Source of the DNA: Prionace glauca
Lineage: Eukaryota > Chordata > Chondrichthyes > Carcharhiniformes > Carcharhinidae
DNA: 64,000 nt
Assembly: GCA_037974335.1 (NCBI GenBank)
Contig: CM075760.1
Location: 64,238,515 to 64,302,514 of the forward strand
Direction: 5' to 3'
Positions 54,687-64,000 of the stretch are shown here, one piece after another (the first letter of the stretch is position 1; every line of letters begins with the position of its first letter). A program made the position numbers and the translations under genes. Under the pieces are notes generated by a model that was not told the origin of the DNA, made no database searches, and saw nothing but the letters and a program-made list of their open reading frames with translations.

Positions 54687-55434
54687 GATGTGGGTGTGCC
54701 GGCATTGGACTGGCGTAAACACAGTAAAAAGTCTGACAACACCAGGTTTTAGTCCAACCTATTTATTTGATAATATTCACACAAGCTTTCGAGGGGGCTG
54801 CCTCTTCGTCAGGTGAATGGAGAGTTCTGACCTCAGACAGACAGAGCATATAAAGCACAGACAGTTGCTGATTAGAATGCGAATCCTTACACCTAACCTG
54901 CTGTTCAAGTCTTAAAGTGGCTGATAATGTGAGTGGAAGGAGCACTGATCACAGTTTAAAGAGATGTGTATTGTCTCCAGACAGTACAGTAAGTGAGGTT
55001 TTGCAAACCCAGGCAAGTCACGAGGGTTACTGATAGTGCGACATGAACCCAAGATCCCTGTTGAGACCGTCCTCATGTGTGCGGAACTTGGCTATCAGTC
55101 TCTGTTCAGCGACTCTGCGCTGTCGTGTGTCATGAAGGCCGCCTTGGAGAATGCTTACCCGAAGGTCAGAGGCTGAATGCCCGTGACCGCTGAAGTGTTC
55201 GCCAACAGGAAGGGAACAGTCTTGCCTGGTGACTGTCGAGCGATGTTCATTCATCCGTTGTCGTAGCGTCTGCATGGTCAATCAGCAACTGTCTGTGCTT
55301 TATATGCTCTGTCTGAGGCCAGAACTCTCCATTCACCTGACGAAGAGGCAGTCCCCTCGAAAGCTTGCTTGCTTGTGAGAATATTATCAAATAAATCGGT
55401 TGGACTAAAACCTGGTATTGTCAGACTTTTTACC
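54687..55434 (-). mobile_element. Short Penelope-like element with inverted termini
   Basis: 748 bp flanked by a 13-bp target duplication AAATTAAAATCAT (54674-54686 and 55435-55447). Terminal inverted repeats of about 155 bp enclose a - strand fragment (55027-55281) reading TLRQRMNEHRSTVTRQDCSL, PVGEHFSGHGHSASDLRV and RTHEDGLNRDLGFMSHY. This is the C-terminal side of a GIY-YIG endonuclease, as found in Penelope-like retroelements. The reverse transcriptase is absent, so this is a short derivative. Each terminus contains a hammerhead-like core. Confidence 0.75.
55332..55379 (+). ncRNA. Hammerhead-ribozyme-like motif in the element terminus
   Basis: TTCAC (55332-55336) can pair with GTGAG (55375-55379) as stem I. 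CTGACGA (55337-55343) and GAAA (55359-55362) form the core. GAGG/CCTC is stem II and AGC/GCT is stem III, with T55374 at the cleavage position. One extra A (55344) sits between the core and stem II. Penelope-like elements are known to carry hammerheads. Activity here is unproven. Confidence 0.5.
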
Positions 55435-55447
55435 AAATTAAAATCAT

Positions 55448-55605
55448 CCATGATCACCAATACTCCCTTATCACATGCATCTCTGATTTTGTGTTTAATG
55501 CCATTCCCAACATCACCACTGCAGTTTGGAGGTCCATATATGACATCCGCTAATGTTTTTTGCCCTTCGGCGATGTGGGGGGGCAGTGTAGAATTCTTCA
55601 ATGAG
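55448..55605 (-). mobile_element. LINE endonuclease-region fragment, part 2
   Basis: The - strand reads KTLADVIYGPPNCSGDVGNG and GVLVIMDDFNL, the YxPPN and GDFN-type motifs of a LINE apurinic endonuclease (Gly replaced by Asp here). Continues from part 1 across the Penelope-like insertion. Confidence 0.7.
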
Positions 55606-55859
55606 CCCCTTGATTTTAGTTTACTACAATGTGTAGACTAGATTGAGATGCCTTCGATGTAGTGAGAATTCACAATGTGCCAGTCTCACAACTTTGCTCC
55701 AAGTGGGCTGATACTCTTTGAGCCTGGGAGAGCACATTTCCACTGAAATGATCCACAAAAGCTGATGAAGGACATTTATTTAATCCTGGACAGTAAATAG
55801 TGTTTTTTCTACCACTCCAGATAGGTCTAAAATAAATACATTTGTCTGTATTCCATTGA

Positions 55860-56100
55860 GTCTACAGCACAGGGCCAGGCCAGTCGACTCAGTCAGTCTG
55901 TGTCAGTGTTTATGTTCCACATGAGCCTCCACCCACCCCTCTTCATCTCCCCCCACCAGCATATCCTTCTATTCCTTTCTCCCTCATGTATGTATCTAGC
56001 TTCCCCTTCAGTGTATTCATGCTGTTCACCTCAGTCACTCGCTGTAGTGATGAGTCTGTCATTCTCACCACTCGCTGGATAAAGAACTTTCTCCTGTTAG
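55860..56100 (-). repeat. LINE 3' fragment
   Basis: CATATCCTTCTATTCCTTTC, AGCTTCCCCTTCAGTGTATT and TAAAGAACTTTCTCCTGTTA are phrases of an old LINE end on the - strand. Confidence 0.6.
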
Positions 56101-56104
56101 AGCT

Positions 56105-56395
56105 TATTTATTAGTCACAAGTAGGCTTACGTTAACACTGCAGTGAAGTTGTTATGAAAACCCCCTTGTCCTCCCACTCTGGCTGATGGTTGGGTACACT
56201 GAGGGTGAAATTAGCATGGCTAATGCACCTAACCAGCACATCTTTTTGGACTGTGGGAGGAAACTGGAGCACCTGGAGGAAACCCACGCAGACACGGGAA
56301 GAACATGCAAACTCCACACAACAGAGACCCAAGCCAGGAATCGAACCCGGGTCCCTGTGCTATGAGGCAGCAGTGCTAACCCACTGTGCTGCCCT
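56105..56395 (-). repeat. tRNA-type SINE (family A)
   Basis: - strand copy with head GCAGCACAGTGGGTTAGCAC, B box GGGTTCGATTCC and body GGTTTCCTCCAGGTGCTCC. Confidence 0.8.
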
Positions 56396-56469
56396 CGAAA
56401 TCACATCTGGATTATTGAACCCCTTCGTAATTGTAAGGTCAGGGGGGTGGGAACTCCAGCACACGGACA

Positions 56470-56810
56470 AAGAACATAGAACATTATAGCGCAGTACAGG
56501 CACTTCGGCCCTCAATGGTTCCACTGGTTGGCGCAACAATCTAATGACCCTCTAGCCTAAACTATTTCAATGTTATCCATATGCCTATCCACTGACCATT
56601 TGAACGCCCTTAAAGTTGGCGAGTCCACAACTGCTGCAGGCATGACCTTACTACCCTCTGAGTAAAGAACCTACCTCTGATATCCGTCCTGTAGTAACCA
56701 GCCATTTATTTAAAGCTATGACCCCTTGTGTTAGCCATCACCATCCGAGGTAAAAGGCTCACACTATCCACCGTATCCAATCCATTGATCATCTTGTATG
56801 CCTCATGGGA
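56470..56810 (-). mobile_element. CR1-like LINE 3' end
   Basis: On the - strand it reads MINGLDTVDSVSLLPRMVMA and TRGHSFK, then the UTR with GCCGAAGTGCCTGTACTGCG and a TATGTTCT tail. Longer relative of the piece at 20.89-21.09 kb. Confidence 0.75.
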
Positions 56811-57045
56811 CATGGGTGCCCTGCCCCCACCCATTGCCCCCCTGCCAGGAGCCCCACTCCCACCCATTGCTCCCTCCCCTTCTGGGAGCCCCACCCCCAC
56901 CCATGGTTCCCCTCGCCTCCCAGAAGCCCTGCCCCCACCCACTGTTCCCCTTCCCCTTCCCCTCCCCCTCTGGGGCCCCGCCCCCACCCATTGTTCCCCT
57001 CCCCATCCTGGGACCCCCCTCCCCCACCCATTATTCCCCTTCCCC
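56811..57045. repeat. C-rich minisatellite (CCCCCACCCATTG type)
   Basis: About seven units built on CCCCACCCATTGCTCCCCTC-like sequence, almost all pyrimidine on the + strand. Frames of 74-163 residues in several frames are Gly/Pro-rich artefacts. Confidence 0.85.
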
Positions 57046-57460
57046 TCCTCGAGCCAAGGTTTCTGCTCATGCGGCTGGTGGCTCAGCCCAGAGTGAGAAG
57101 CCGCTCGGTGATCTCCCCCCTCCCCCCCAGCCCAGGACTGTACATGTCCAAAGGAAGAAGGGAATCTGCACATGTGCGGGGCTATGCCCAACCTCTGTGA
57201 CCAGCAAGCTTAGATGTGGACCAATAGGAGAGTTGGAGGACTGGAAAATCACTGGTCCTCCAGCGAATCGAACTGCAGGCTTTGGGTGAATGAAGATTGA
57301 TCCTCAGAAAACCTAGAACTTCCTCATCTCTCTCACATCTCTGAGTAAAGCACTCCCCCATTTCCATTTCTTATTAATTTCTAGCTCTGTAATATATTAC
57401 TGCAGCTACATTATATATTTCCAGTCATAAACTCATTGCAGCACAGAAGAAGCTAATTGG
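57046..57460. other. Intergenic DNA, nothing recognised
   Basis: No repeat or gene supported. Confidence 0.4.
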
Positions 57461-57465
57461 GTAAC

Positions 57466-58070
57466 CTTGAGGAGAGTCTGAGGGGGACACTGGGACTGTG
57501 GGACTGACAGTGAGCACCATGAGGTGGGTCTGAGGGGGACACTGGGACTGTGGGACTGACAGTGAGCACCATGAGGTGAGTCTGAGGGGGACACTGGGAC
57601 TGTGGGACTGACAGTGAGCACCTTGAGGTGGGTCTGAGGGGGACACTGGGACTGTGGGACTGACAGTGAGCACCTTGAGGTGAGTCTGATGGGGACACTG
57701 GGACTGTGGGACTGACAGTGAGCACCTTGAGGTGGGTCTGAGGGGGACACTGGGACTGTGGGACTGACAGTGAGCACATTGAGGAGAGTGTGAGGGGGAC
57801 ACTGGGACTGTGGGACTGACAGTGAGCACCTTGAGGTGAGTCTGAGGGGGACACTGGGACTGTGGGACTGACAGTGAGCACCATGAGGTGAGTCTGAGGG
57901 TGGCACTGGGACTGTGGGACTGACAGTGAGCACCTTGAGGTGAGTCTGAGGGGGACACTGGGACTGTGGGACTGACAGTGAGCACCATGAGGTGAGTCTG
58001 AGGGGGGCACTGAGACTGTGGGACTGATAGTGAGCACCTTGAGGAGAGTGTGAGAGGGGGTCACTGGCAC
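57466..58070. repeat. 52-bp minisatellite (GGGACTGACAGTGAGCACC type)
   Basis: About 11 units of 52 bp containing GGGGGACACTGGGACTGTGG and GACTGACAGTGAGCACC, with HpaII-free, purine-biased sequence. Unit length is 1 modulo 3 and no frame of the - strand unit has a stop, so three overlapping long frames (up to 226 residues) result. They are not genes. Confidence 0.92.
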
Positions 58071-58850
58071 ATTGGGACAGTAAAACAGTACCTTGTGAGA
58101 GGGGGTCACTGGGACACCGAGAGAGGCAAGCAACGCCTTGAGGAGAGTGTGAGAGGGGCGATCACTGGGACACCAGGGCAGAGAGTTTGCACCTTGAGGA
58201 GATTATGAGGGGAGGGCACTAGGATACTATGACAGTCAGCTCCTTGAGGAGAGTGTTCGAGAGGGTTACTGTGACACCAGGGCAGAGAGTTAGTACCTTG
58301 AGGAAAGTGTGAGAGGGAGACACTGAGACAGACAGTCACACCACCCCTCCCCCCCCCCCCCCCCCCCCCCCCCCGAAGTGTGTGGGGGTCACTGTGACAG
58401 TGGCATAGACAGTTAGCACCTTGAGGAAAGTGTGAGAGGGGGACACTGAGACAGACAGTCAGACCCTCCCCCCCCCCATAAGATCATGTGGGGGTCACTG
58501 TGACAGTGGCATAGACAGTCAGCACCTTGAGGAAAGTGTGGGAGGTGTAAACTGGGGCAGACAGTCAGCACCTTGAGCAGAGTGGGAGAAGGGACACTGG
58601 GACAGACACTCAGCACCTGGAGGAGAGTGTGAGAGGGGGAAACTGGGACAGACACTCAGCACCTGGAGGAGAGTGTGAGAGGGGGAAACTGGGACAGATA
58701 CTCAGCACCTGGAGGAGAGTGTGAGAGGGGGAAACTGGGACAGATACTCAGCACCTTGAGGAGAGTGTGAGAGGGGGAAACTGGGACACTGGGACAGACG
58801 CTCAGCACCTTGAGGAGAGTGTGAGAGGGGCACAAAGAGGATTCAAGCCA
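58071..58850. repeat. Degenerate extension of the minisatellite
   Basis: Shorter, irregular units with TTGAGGAGAGTGTGAGAGGG and GGGACAGACACTCAGCACC, and a long C run near 58.34-58.37 kb. Confidence 0.85.
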
Positions 58851-59001
58851 CAGGTGGATTTATGCAGCACTGGAACTGGGACCGTTTGTTTATGTCCTGT
58901 GGTGCTGAGGATTCTCTTCAATATCGACTCAGTTGTCAGGGAACACAACTCTTTCTGCCAGACCATTGGATGATGGGTAATGTGGGCACTGTCCTAACGC
59001 A

Positions 59002-59052
59002 TAAGAACATAAGAAATGGGAGCAGCAGTAGGCCTCCGAGCCTGCCCTATAA
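59002..59052 (-). repeat. LINE tail, outer part, split by a younger LINE
   Basis: TAAGAACATAAGAAATGGGA to GAGCCTGCCCT. The same element continues at 60421 (TGCCCTGCCATTCGACAAG). Confidence 0.7.
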
Positions 59053-60420
59053 TTTGGGAATTATAGACCGGTGAGTCTTACTTCTGTGGTGGGTAAGGTT
59101 TTGGAAAGGATTATTAGAGACAGGATTTATAGTTATTTGGAAAGTAATGAGTTGATTAGAGACAGTCAGCATGGTTTTGTAGTGGGTAGGTCATGCCTTA
59201 CTAACCTTATCGAGTTCTTTGAGAAAGTGACCAAAGAGGTGGGGTAAGGCAGTTGATGTGGTGTATATGGATTTTAGCAAGGCGTTTGATAAGGTTTACC
59301 ATGGTAGGCTTCTGCAGAAAATGCAGATGTATGGGATTGGGGGTGATCTAGGTAATTGGATCAGGAATTGGCTAGCAGATAGGAGACAGAGAGTGGTGGT
59401 TGATGGGAAATATTCGTCATGGAGTTCGGTTACAAGTGGTGTGCCTCAGGGATCTGTTTTGGGGCCACTGCTGTTTGTAATTTTTATTAATGATCTGGAT
59501 GAGGGTATAGTTGGGTGGATTAGTAAGTTTGCTGATGACACCAAAGTCGGAGGTGTGGTAGATTGTGAGGAAGGGTGTCATAGTTTGCAGGATGACTTAG
59601 AAAGGTTGCAGAGCTGGGCTGAGAGGTGGCGGATGGAGTTTAATGTGGAGAAGTGTGAGGTAATTCATTTCGGTAGGAATAACAGATGTGTTGAGTATAG
59701 TGCTAACGGGAGGACTTTGAATAGTGTGGAGGAGCAGAGGGATCTAGGTGTATGTGTACATAGATCCCTGAAAGTTGGGAATCAAGTAGATAAGGTTGTT
59801 AAGAAGGCATACGGAGTTTTGGCGTTTATTGGTAGGGGGATTGAATTTAGGAGTTGCAGCGTCATGATGCAACTGTACACATCTCTGGTGCGGCCGCACT
59901 TGGAGTTTTGTGTGCAGTTCTGGTCCCCACATTACAGGAAGGATGTAGAGGCTTTGGAGATGGTGCAGAGGAGGTTTACCAGGATGTTGCCTGGTATGGA
60001 GGGGAGATCCTATGAGGAGAGATTTGGGGTTGTTTTCGCTGGAAAGAAGGCGGCTAAGAGGGGATCTCATTGAAACATATAAGATGATTAGAGGTTTAGA
60101 CAGGGTAGATAGTGATAGCCTTTTTCCTCGGATGGAGAAAGCTAGCACGAGGGGGCACGATTTTAAATTAAGGGGGGGTAGTTATAGGACAGATGTCAGG
60201 GGTAGGTTCTTTACCCAGAGGGTGGTGAGGGACTGGAATGCCCTGCCAGCTGCAGTTGTAAATGCACCTAGTTTGGGGGCGTTTAAAAGATCTGTGGATA
60301 GGTTTATGGATGAAAAGGGATTGGTTTAGGCTAGTGGGTCATTGTTTTGTAACTGGTCGGCGCAACATCGTGGGCCGAAGGGCCTGTTCTGCGCTGTAAT
60401 GTTCTATGTTCTATGTTCTA
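59053..60420 (+). mobile_element. CR1-like LINE with most of the reverse transcriptase, 5'-truncated
   Basis: From NYRPVSLTSVVGKVLERIIR the + strand covers the reverse-transcriptase core: VYMDFSKAFDKVYHGRL, SGVPQGSVLGPLLFVIFIND, then FADDTKVGG (the YADD-type catalytic box). The C-terminal part ends RRSVDRFMDEKGLV-like (FKRSVDRFMDEKGLV). Two frame changes (near 59245 and 60030) and in-frame stops near 59245 make it inactive. The 3' end is ATGTTCTATGTTCTA. A 6-bp repeat TGCCCT flanks it, consistent with insertion into an older LINE tail. Confidence 0.88.
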
Positions 60421-60970
60421 TGCCCTGCCATTCGACAAGATCATGGCTGATCTGAAGTGGATCAATTCCACTTTCCCGCTTTCTCCCCATAACCCTTAAT
60501 TCCCTTGTCTATCAGAAATCTATCTACCCATGACTTAAATGTATTCAGCGAGGTAGCCTCCACCACTTCAATGGGCAGAGAATTCCAGAGATTCACCACA
60601 CTTTGAGTGAAGAAGTTCCTCCTCAACTCCGATCTAAACTGTCCTCCCCCCATTATTTTGAGGCTGTGCCCTCTAGTCCTGCTGTCCTTTCTAAGCGGGA
60701 AGAAACTCTCTACCTCTACCCTATCCATCCCCTTCATTATCTTATAAGATCCCCCCTCAGCCTTCGAAACTCCAATGAGTACAGATACAGTCTATTAAAT
60801 CTCTCCTCATAGGTTAACCCCCTCATCTCTGGTATCAGCCCAGTGAACCTTCTCTGCACTCCCTCCAAGGCCAATATATCCTTCCACAAGTACGCTGATC
60901 AAAACTGCACACGGTATTCCTGTTGCGGCCTCACCAGTACCCTCTACATCAACGCATCAAATATTGCTCA
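60421..60970 (-). mobile_element. CR1-like LINE 3' end (older, host of the insertion)
   Basis: The - strand encodes [32 protein letters not shown] and [20 protein letters not shown], preceded by [20 protein letters not shown]-like sequence. Confidence 0.82.
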
Positions 60971-60989
60971 ACTTCATGCAATGCACAAA

Positions 60990-61430
60990 TTCCTGACTGA
61001 TGGAGGGTGGTCCATTTTTAGAATTCAACACCTGCAGAATGCCTGGTGTCAAGAAAGAGGTGTGAAGTTTCTCCACTCTTCTCCTTGTATTTGATTAACT
61101 CATCCTGAGTATGGCCATCCATTTTGAATAAGCATCTACCAATATCAGGAACACAGACCCCATGAACGGTCCGGCACTGTCCATGTGCAGTCACGTCTAT
61201 GGCCAACCCAAGTGTAAAGAATAGTGACTGGTGACTGTTCTGCCCTGTTGATGTTGCCAACACTGACACACAATCGAATATCTGTATCCATACCTGGCCA
61301 CCAGACGTGGCAATTTGGAGGATCGTCAGTTTGCCACTCCTGGGTGGCCATGGTAAAGTTCGGCCGGGTTGGGATGGTGTTTCAGGATGACACTCTTGAA
61401 CCCCATAGGAGTATGCCATCTTCCACAGTC
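60990..61430 (-). mobile_element. Ty3/gypsy-type integrase fossil, broken
   Basis: The - strand carries WWPGMDTDI-type sequence and AGPFMGSVFLILVDAYSKW-type sequence, typical of the integrase of Ty3/gypsy LTR retrotransposons. No LTRs or other domains are seen nearby. It is a short, old, broken relic. Confidence 0.65.
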
Positions 61431-61714
61431 AGCTGTTCTCTGCCACTCCAATATGGGTGCAATTCTGCTGTAACAGCCTTTTGGTTACCCCCATCAGCTC
61501 TTACTTCTCTTCAGTTTATTCAGGACTGGGTAAGTTTGCCTCCACAGCCAAATATTATTGGCTGCCGCTGGGAGAATTTTGAAAAAGTTCATGATTACTG
61601 TCTCTTCCATTGGGGATGCGACCAGTTATCTGTTAATTGTAACCAGCTCAAGATATCTGCCTTCGCGACTCGGCCTCCTAGTCACCCGTGTTCAGAGGAC
61701 AATTAAGTGTCAAC
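61431..61714. other. Intergenic DNA, nothing recognised
   Basis: May extend the adjacent fossil but no feature is clear. Confidence 0.35.
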
Positions 61715-61965
61715 CACATTGTTGCGGCCCTGGAGTCACGGTTAGGCCTGACCACGTAAGGACAACAGATTTCCTTTCCTGGGACATTGGTGAACCAGTT
61801 AGGGCTTTCCGACAATCAACAATGTTTTTATGGTCACCAGCGGATTCTAAACTCCAGACCTATTTATTCAAATTCCACCATCTGCTGTGACGAGATTGGA
61901 ATCCGGGTGCCCAATACATTAGCTGAGTTTCTGTATTAATAGTCGAGTGATAAAACCACCTGTCC
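61715..61965 (-). repeat. SINE-like repeat (family B)
   Basis: Phrases CTGGAGTCACGGTTAGGCCT, AAGGACAACAGATTTCCTTT and CAAATTCCACCATCTGCTGT. Tail at the left, tRNA-like head at the right. Confidence 0.65.
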
Positions 61966-62099
61966 ACATCCTGAGTGTACACATCCTGAATTCTGCTAAC
62001 CAAGACACTCCATATTATATACATCTGCAGAGCTCCTGGAGTGGACAGCATTAACTGCCTCAATCAGGGAGCTCATATTCCAATAATTCCACTTGATGG

Positions 62100-62540
62100 T
62101 TATCTGTAAAGTCTTTAAATATGTCTCTCTGCCACTTTCTGCCACTCTCTCTCTCTCTCTTGCTCTCTCGCTCTCTCACACTCACTCTGTCTTTTGCTCT
62201 TGTTGTTTCCATTTTACTCATTCAGTCTCACTCTTTCCCATTCACTCCCGCTCTCTGTCTCTATATCTGTTTCTCTCTGTTTCTGGTTATTTCCCTTTGC
62301 CTCACTTTTTGTCTCCCATTTTCCCTTCCTTTCCCTCTTTTATTTCCAGCTCCAGTTTGCCTTCTTCTGTCTCCCTTTCTCCTTCCCTGTATATCACCTT
62401 CGCCATTTTCTCCACTCTCTATCCCTGTCTCTCTCGCTCTGTGAGAGTCTCTCTGTCTCTGTTCTTTCTCTCTCTCTGTCCGTTTCTTTCTCTGTACCTG
62501 TTAGAAACTCTTTCAAACTGTGTTGTTCTCCATGTTTTTG
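62100..62540. repeat. CT-rich low-complexity tract
   Basis: Runs of CTCTCTCT and TTTCTCTCTG on the + strand. Ser/Leu-rich frames of up to 176 residues here are artefacts. Confidence 0.85.
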
Positions 62541-62705
62541 TGTTTTTCCCTCTCTAAGCCAATGTCTCACTATCACTCTCACTGTTGCTAACACTGCCCA
62601 CTCTGTCTCTACCTGTAACTGTTTCTGCTTTGTGATGGTGTTTTGTTGTTTACAACATGAATGCCCAAAAGAAAGAGTCAAGGGACTTATGGTTGCAGTT
62701 TCCTG

Positions 62706-64000
62706 TCAGGGTTTATTGAGTTGAAGAATTACAGTAACGGGGTGTTTCAGGAGATCTTTTAACTGCTGTCTGAAGTGAGTCTGTGTCACAGCATAAATGG
62801 CAGTATTTGTGCAGCAACTTGTGAGTTGCAGCATGAAGCCCAAATCCATAACAAAAAGGTGTAACCATACTGATTGATAGCCCAAATTATACATCCGAAT
62901 CCATATGGTATAAATCATTAATATCAACCATAAGAGTATAAGAACATAAGAACATAAGAAATAGGAGCAGGAGTAGGCCATCTGGCCCCTCGAGCCTGCC
63001 CCGCCATTCAATAAGATCATGGCTGATCTGTCGTGACTCAGCTCCACCTTCCCGCCCTCTCCCCATAACCCTTAATCCCTTCTCTTATCAAAAACCCATC
63101 AACCCGTTTCTTAAAAATATTTAGCGAGGCAGCCTCCACCACTTCAACGGGCAGAGAATTCCAGAGATTCACCACCCTTTGAGTGAAGAAGTTCCTCCTC
63201 AACTCTGTTCTAAACCGCCCCCCCTTTATCTTGAGGCTGTGCCCCCTAGTCCTACTGTCTTTTTTGAGCGGGAACAGTCTCTCCACCTCTATCCTATCCA
63301 TCCCATTCATCATCTTATACGTCTCAATGAGATCTCCCCTCATTCTTCTAAACTCTAACGAGTACAAGCATGAAATTGGCTGAGATAACAAACAGTAAAA
63401 TGATGGATTTTCTTCGACTCTCCATCTCTGGGTCACGAGGGTTCTCCCCACTGCTGTGAGCCCGGAGTCTCCTGCGGGCTCTGCTGCTCACTAAAATGTG
63501 TCTGACGGTGAGAGCATTGAGCAGCAGAATCAGGGCGAATGGGACACACGGTGTTAGAATGTTGTGGAGGAACTCGATTGTTCCCCAGACCGGAGATCCT
63601 ATAAGTTCCCAGGTGAACTGACAAAACCAGGGATTGTTCGCCAGCCCATATCGATTTAATAACATAAAATACCAGAAAATGTTCTTTAAACAGCTCAGCA
63701 CTGTCACTGTTCCCAGAACCACAGCCGCCGATTTCTCAGTGCAATATTTACTTTTCAGCTTGGGGCAGCAAATGGCCACAAATCGATCAAAGGTGAAAGT
63801 GACGGTGAACCAGACAGAACAGTCAGTGGCTGCATAAAGCAGGACGGCGTGGATGTTACACACGGGGACTGAGTACAGGAAATAAAACTGTTCCCAATAA
63901 ACAATGGGAATGTGTCTCATTATCAGGTCAAGGATAACAACTAGCAGATCCACCACTGACATCGCCACCAGGTAACGAGTGACACATTTGGACAGACCAC
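62706..64000 (-). pseudogene. GPR139-like G-protein-coupled receptor gene, interrupted by a LINE, 5' end outside the window
   Basis: On the - strand, the frame entering from 64000 reads LSKCVTRYLVAMSVVDLLVV (TM2 region) and later WFTVTFTFDRFVAICCPKLK (TM3 with DRF in place of DRY). TM4, TM5 and TM6 start follow (RRKSIILLFVISANFM). A LINE then fills 62939-63369. Coding resumes with ILLWLILMIYTIWIRMYNLG, the TM7 phrase SCCTNTAIYAVTQTHFRQQL and the stop at 62706. TM1 lies beyond the window. The family is the class A GPR139/142-like group, which has many copies in sharks (family knowledge, from memory). Apart from the insertion I see no other lesion, so the break looks recent. Confidence 0.85.
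62939..63369 (-). mobile_element. Young CR1-like LINE 3' end inside the receptor gene
   Basis: 431 bp in the same orientation as the receptor. It starts within [20 protein letters not shown] and ends in a TTATGTTC tail. The protein part equals that of the copy at 14.84-15.43 kb residue for residue over about 100 residues, and the UTR differs by about one base in the part I compared. It ends receptor translation with a LINE-derived frame. No clear target duplication is seen, as is usual for CR1. Confidence 0.88.

Noticed and set aside
56706-57289. Gly/Trp- and Pro-rich frames on both strands
   Set aside because: C-rich minisatellite artefacts next to a LINE end.
57453-58133. 226-residue and two other long reverse frames
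   Set aside because: Produced by a stop-free 52-bp unit in all frames. Repetitive and without promoter or family likeness.
62093-62724. Leu/Ser/Phe-rich frames that look like membrane proteins
   Set aside because: Translation of a CT-rich low-complexity tract in several frames.

Overview
The window is vertebrate nuclear DNA from a cartilaginous fish, most likely a shark; the species cannot be told from the sequence. Two things point there. One is a compact V-D-J-C immunoglobulin cluster with shark-type IgM exons. The other is a dense load of dispersed repeats I recognise as typical of shark genomes: CR1-like LINE 3' ends, two tRNA-type SINEs and Penelope-like termini.

Region by region. 1-7.6 kb is AT-rich intergenic DNA with decayed SINE, LINE and tandem repeats and no supported gene. 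7.6-28.0 kb is one complete, unrearranged IgM heavy-chain cluster on the + strand: promoter, leader, VH with a 23-type RSS, one D with 12-RSS on both sides, JH with a 23-RSS, an 11.3 kb J-C intron, CH1-CH4 with the secretory tailpiece, then TM1 and TM2. The splice phases agree at every exon junction I could read. The J-C intron holds old AT-rich tandem duplications, CA and CTCA simple repeats, a LINE, a SINE, and a G-rich purine block (18.7-19.5 kb) with repeated GAGCT/GAGCTGGGG motifs that resembles a mammalian S-mu switch region.

28-47.7 kb is mainly a large inverted duplication with arms of about 5.3 kb (29.73-35.03 and 42.40-47.72 kb) around a loop of about 7.4 kb. Each arm carries a copy of the same tRNA set (Asn, Gly, Gln, Arg-like, Glu-like) and, at its outer end, CpG-rich promoter-like sequence. 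The loop carries tRNA-Thr, Lys and two Glu genes, plus damaged Asn, Val, Leu and Glu copies. The Gly gene reads GCC in one arm and CCC in the other.

47.7-62.7 kb is repeat-rich: nested SINEs and LINEs, CR1 ORF1, endonuclease and reverse-transcriptase pieces, two unrelated 52-bp minisatellites, a CpG-rich promoter-like block near 52.5-52.95 kb, and Penelope-like elements whose inverted termini can be folded as hammerhead-type ribozymes. A broken Ty3/gypsy integrase fossil lies near 61 kb. 62.7-64.0 kb is a GPR139-like receptor gene on the - strand, cut by a young LINE and running off the window edge.

Coding for protein is therefore limited to the IgM gene and the broken receptor. The tRNA cluster is the other functional block.
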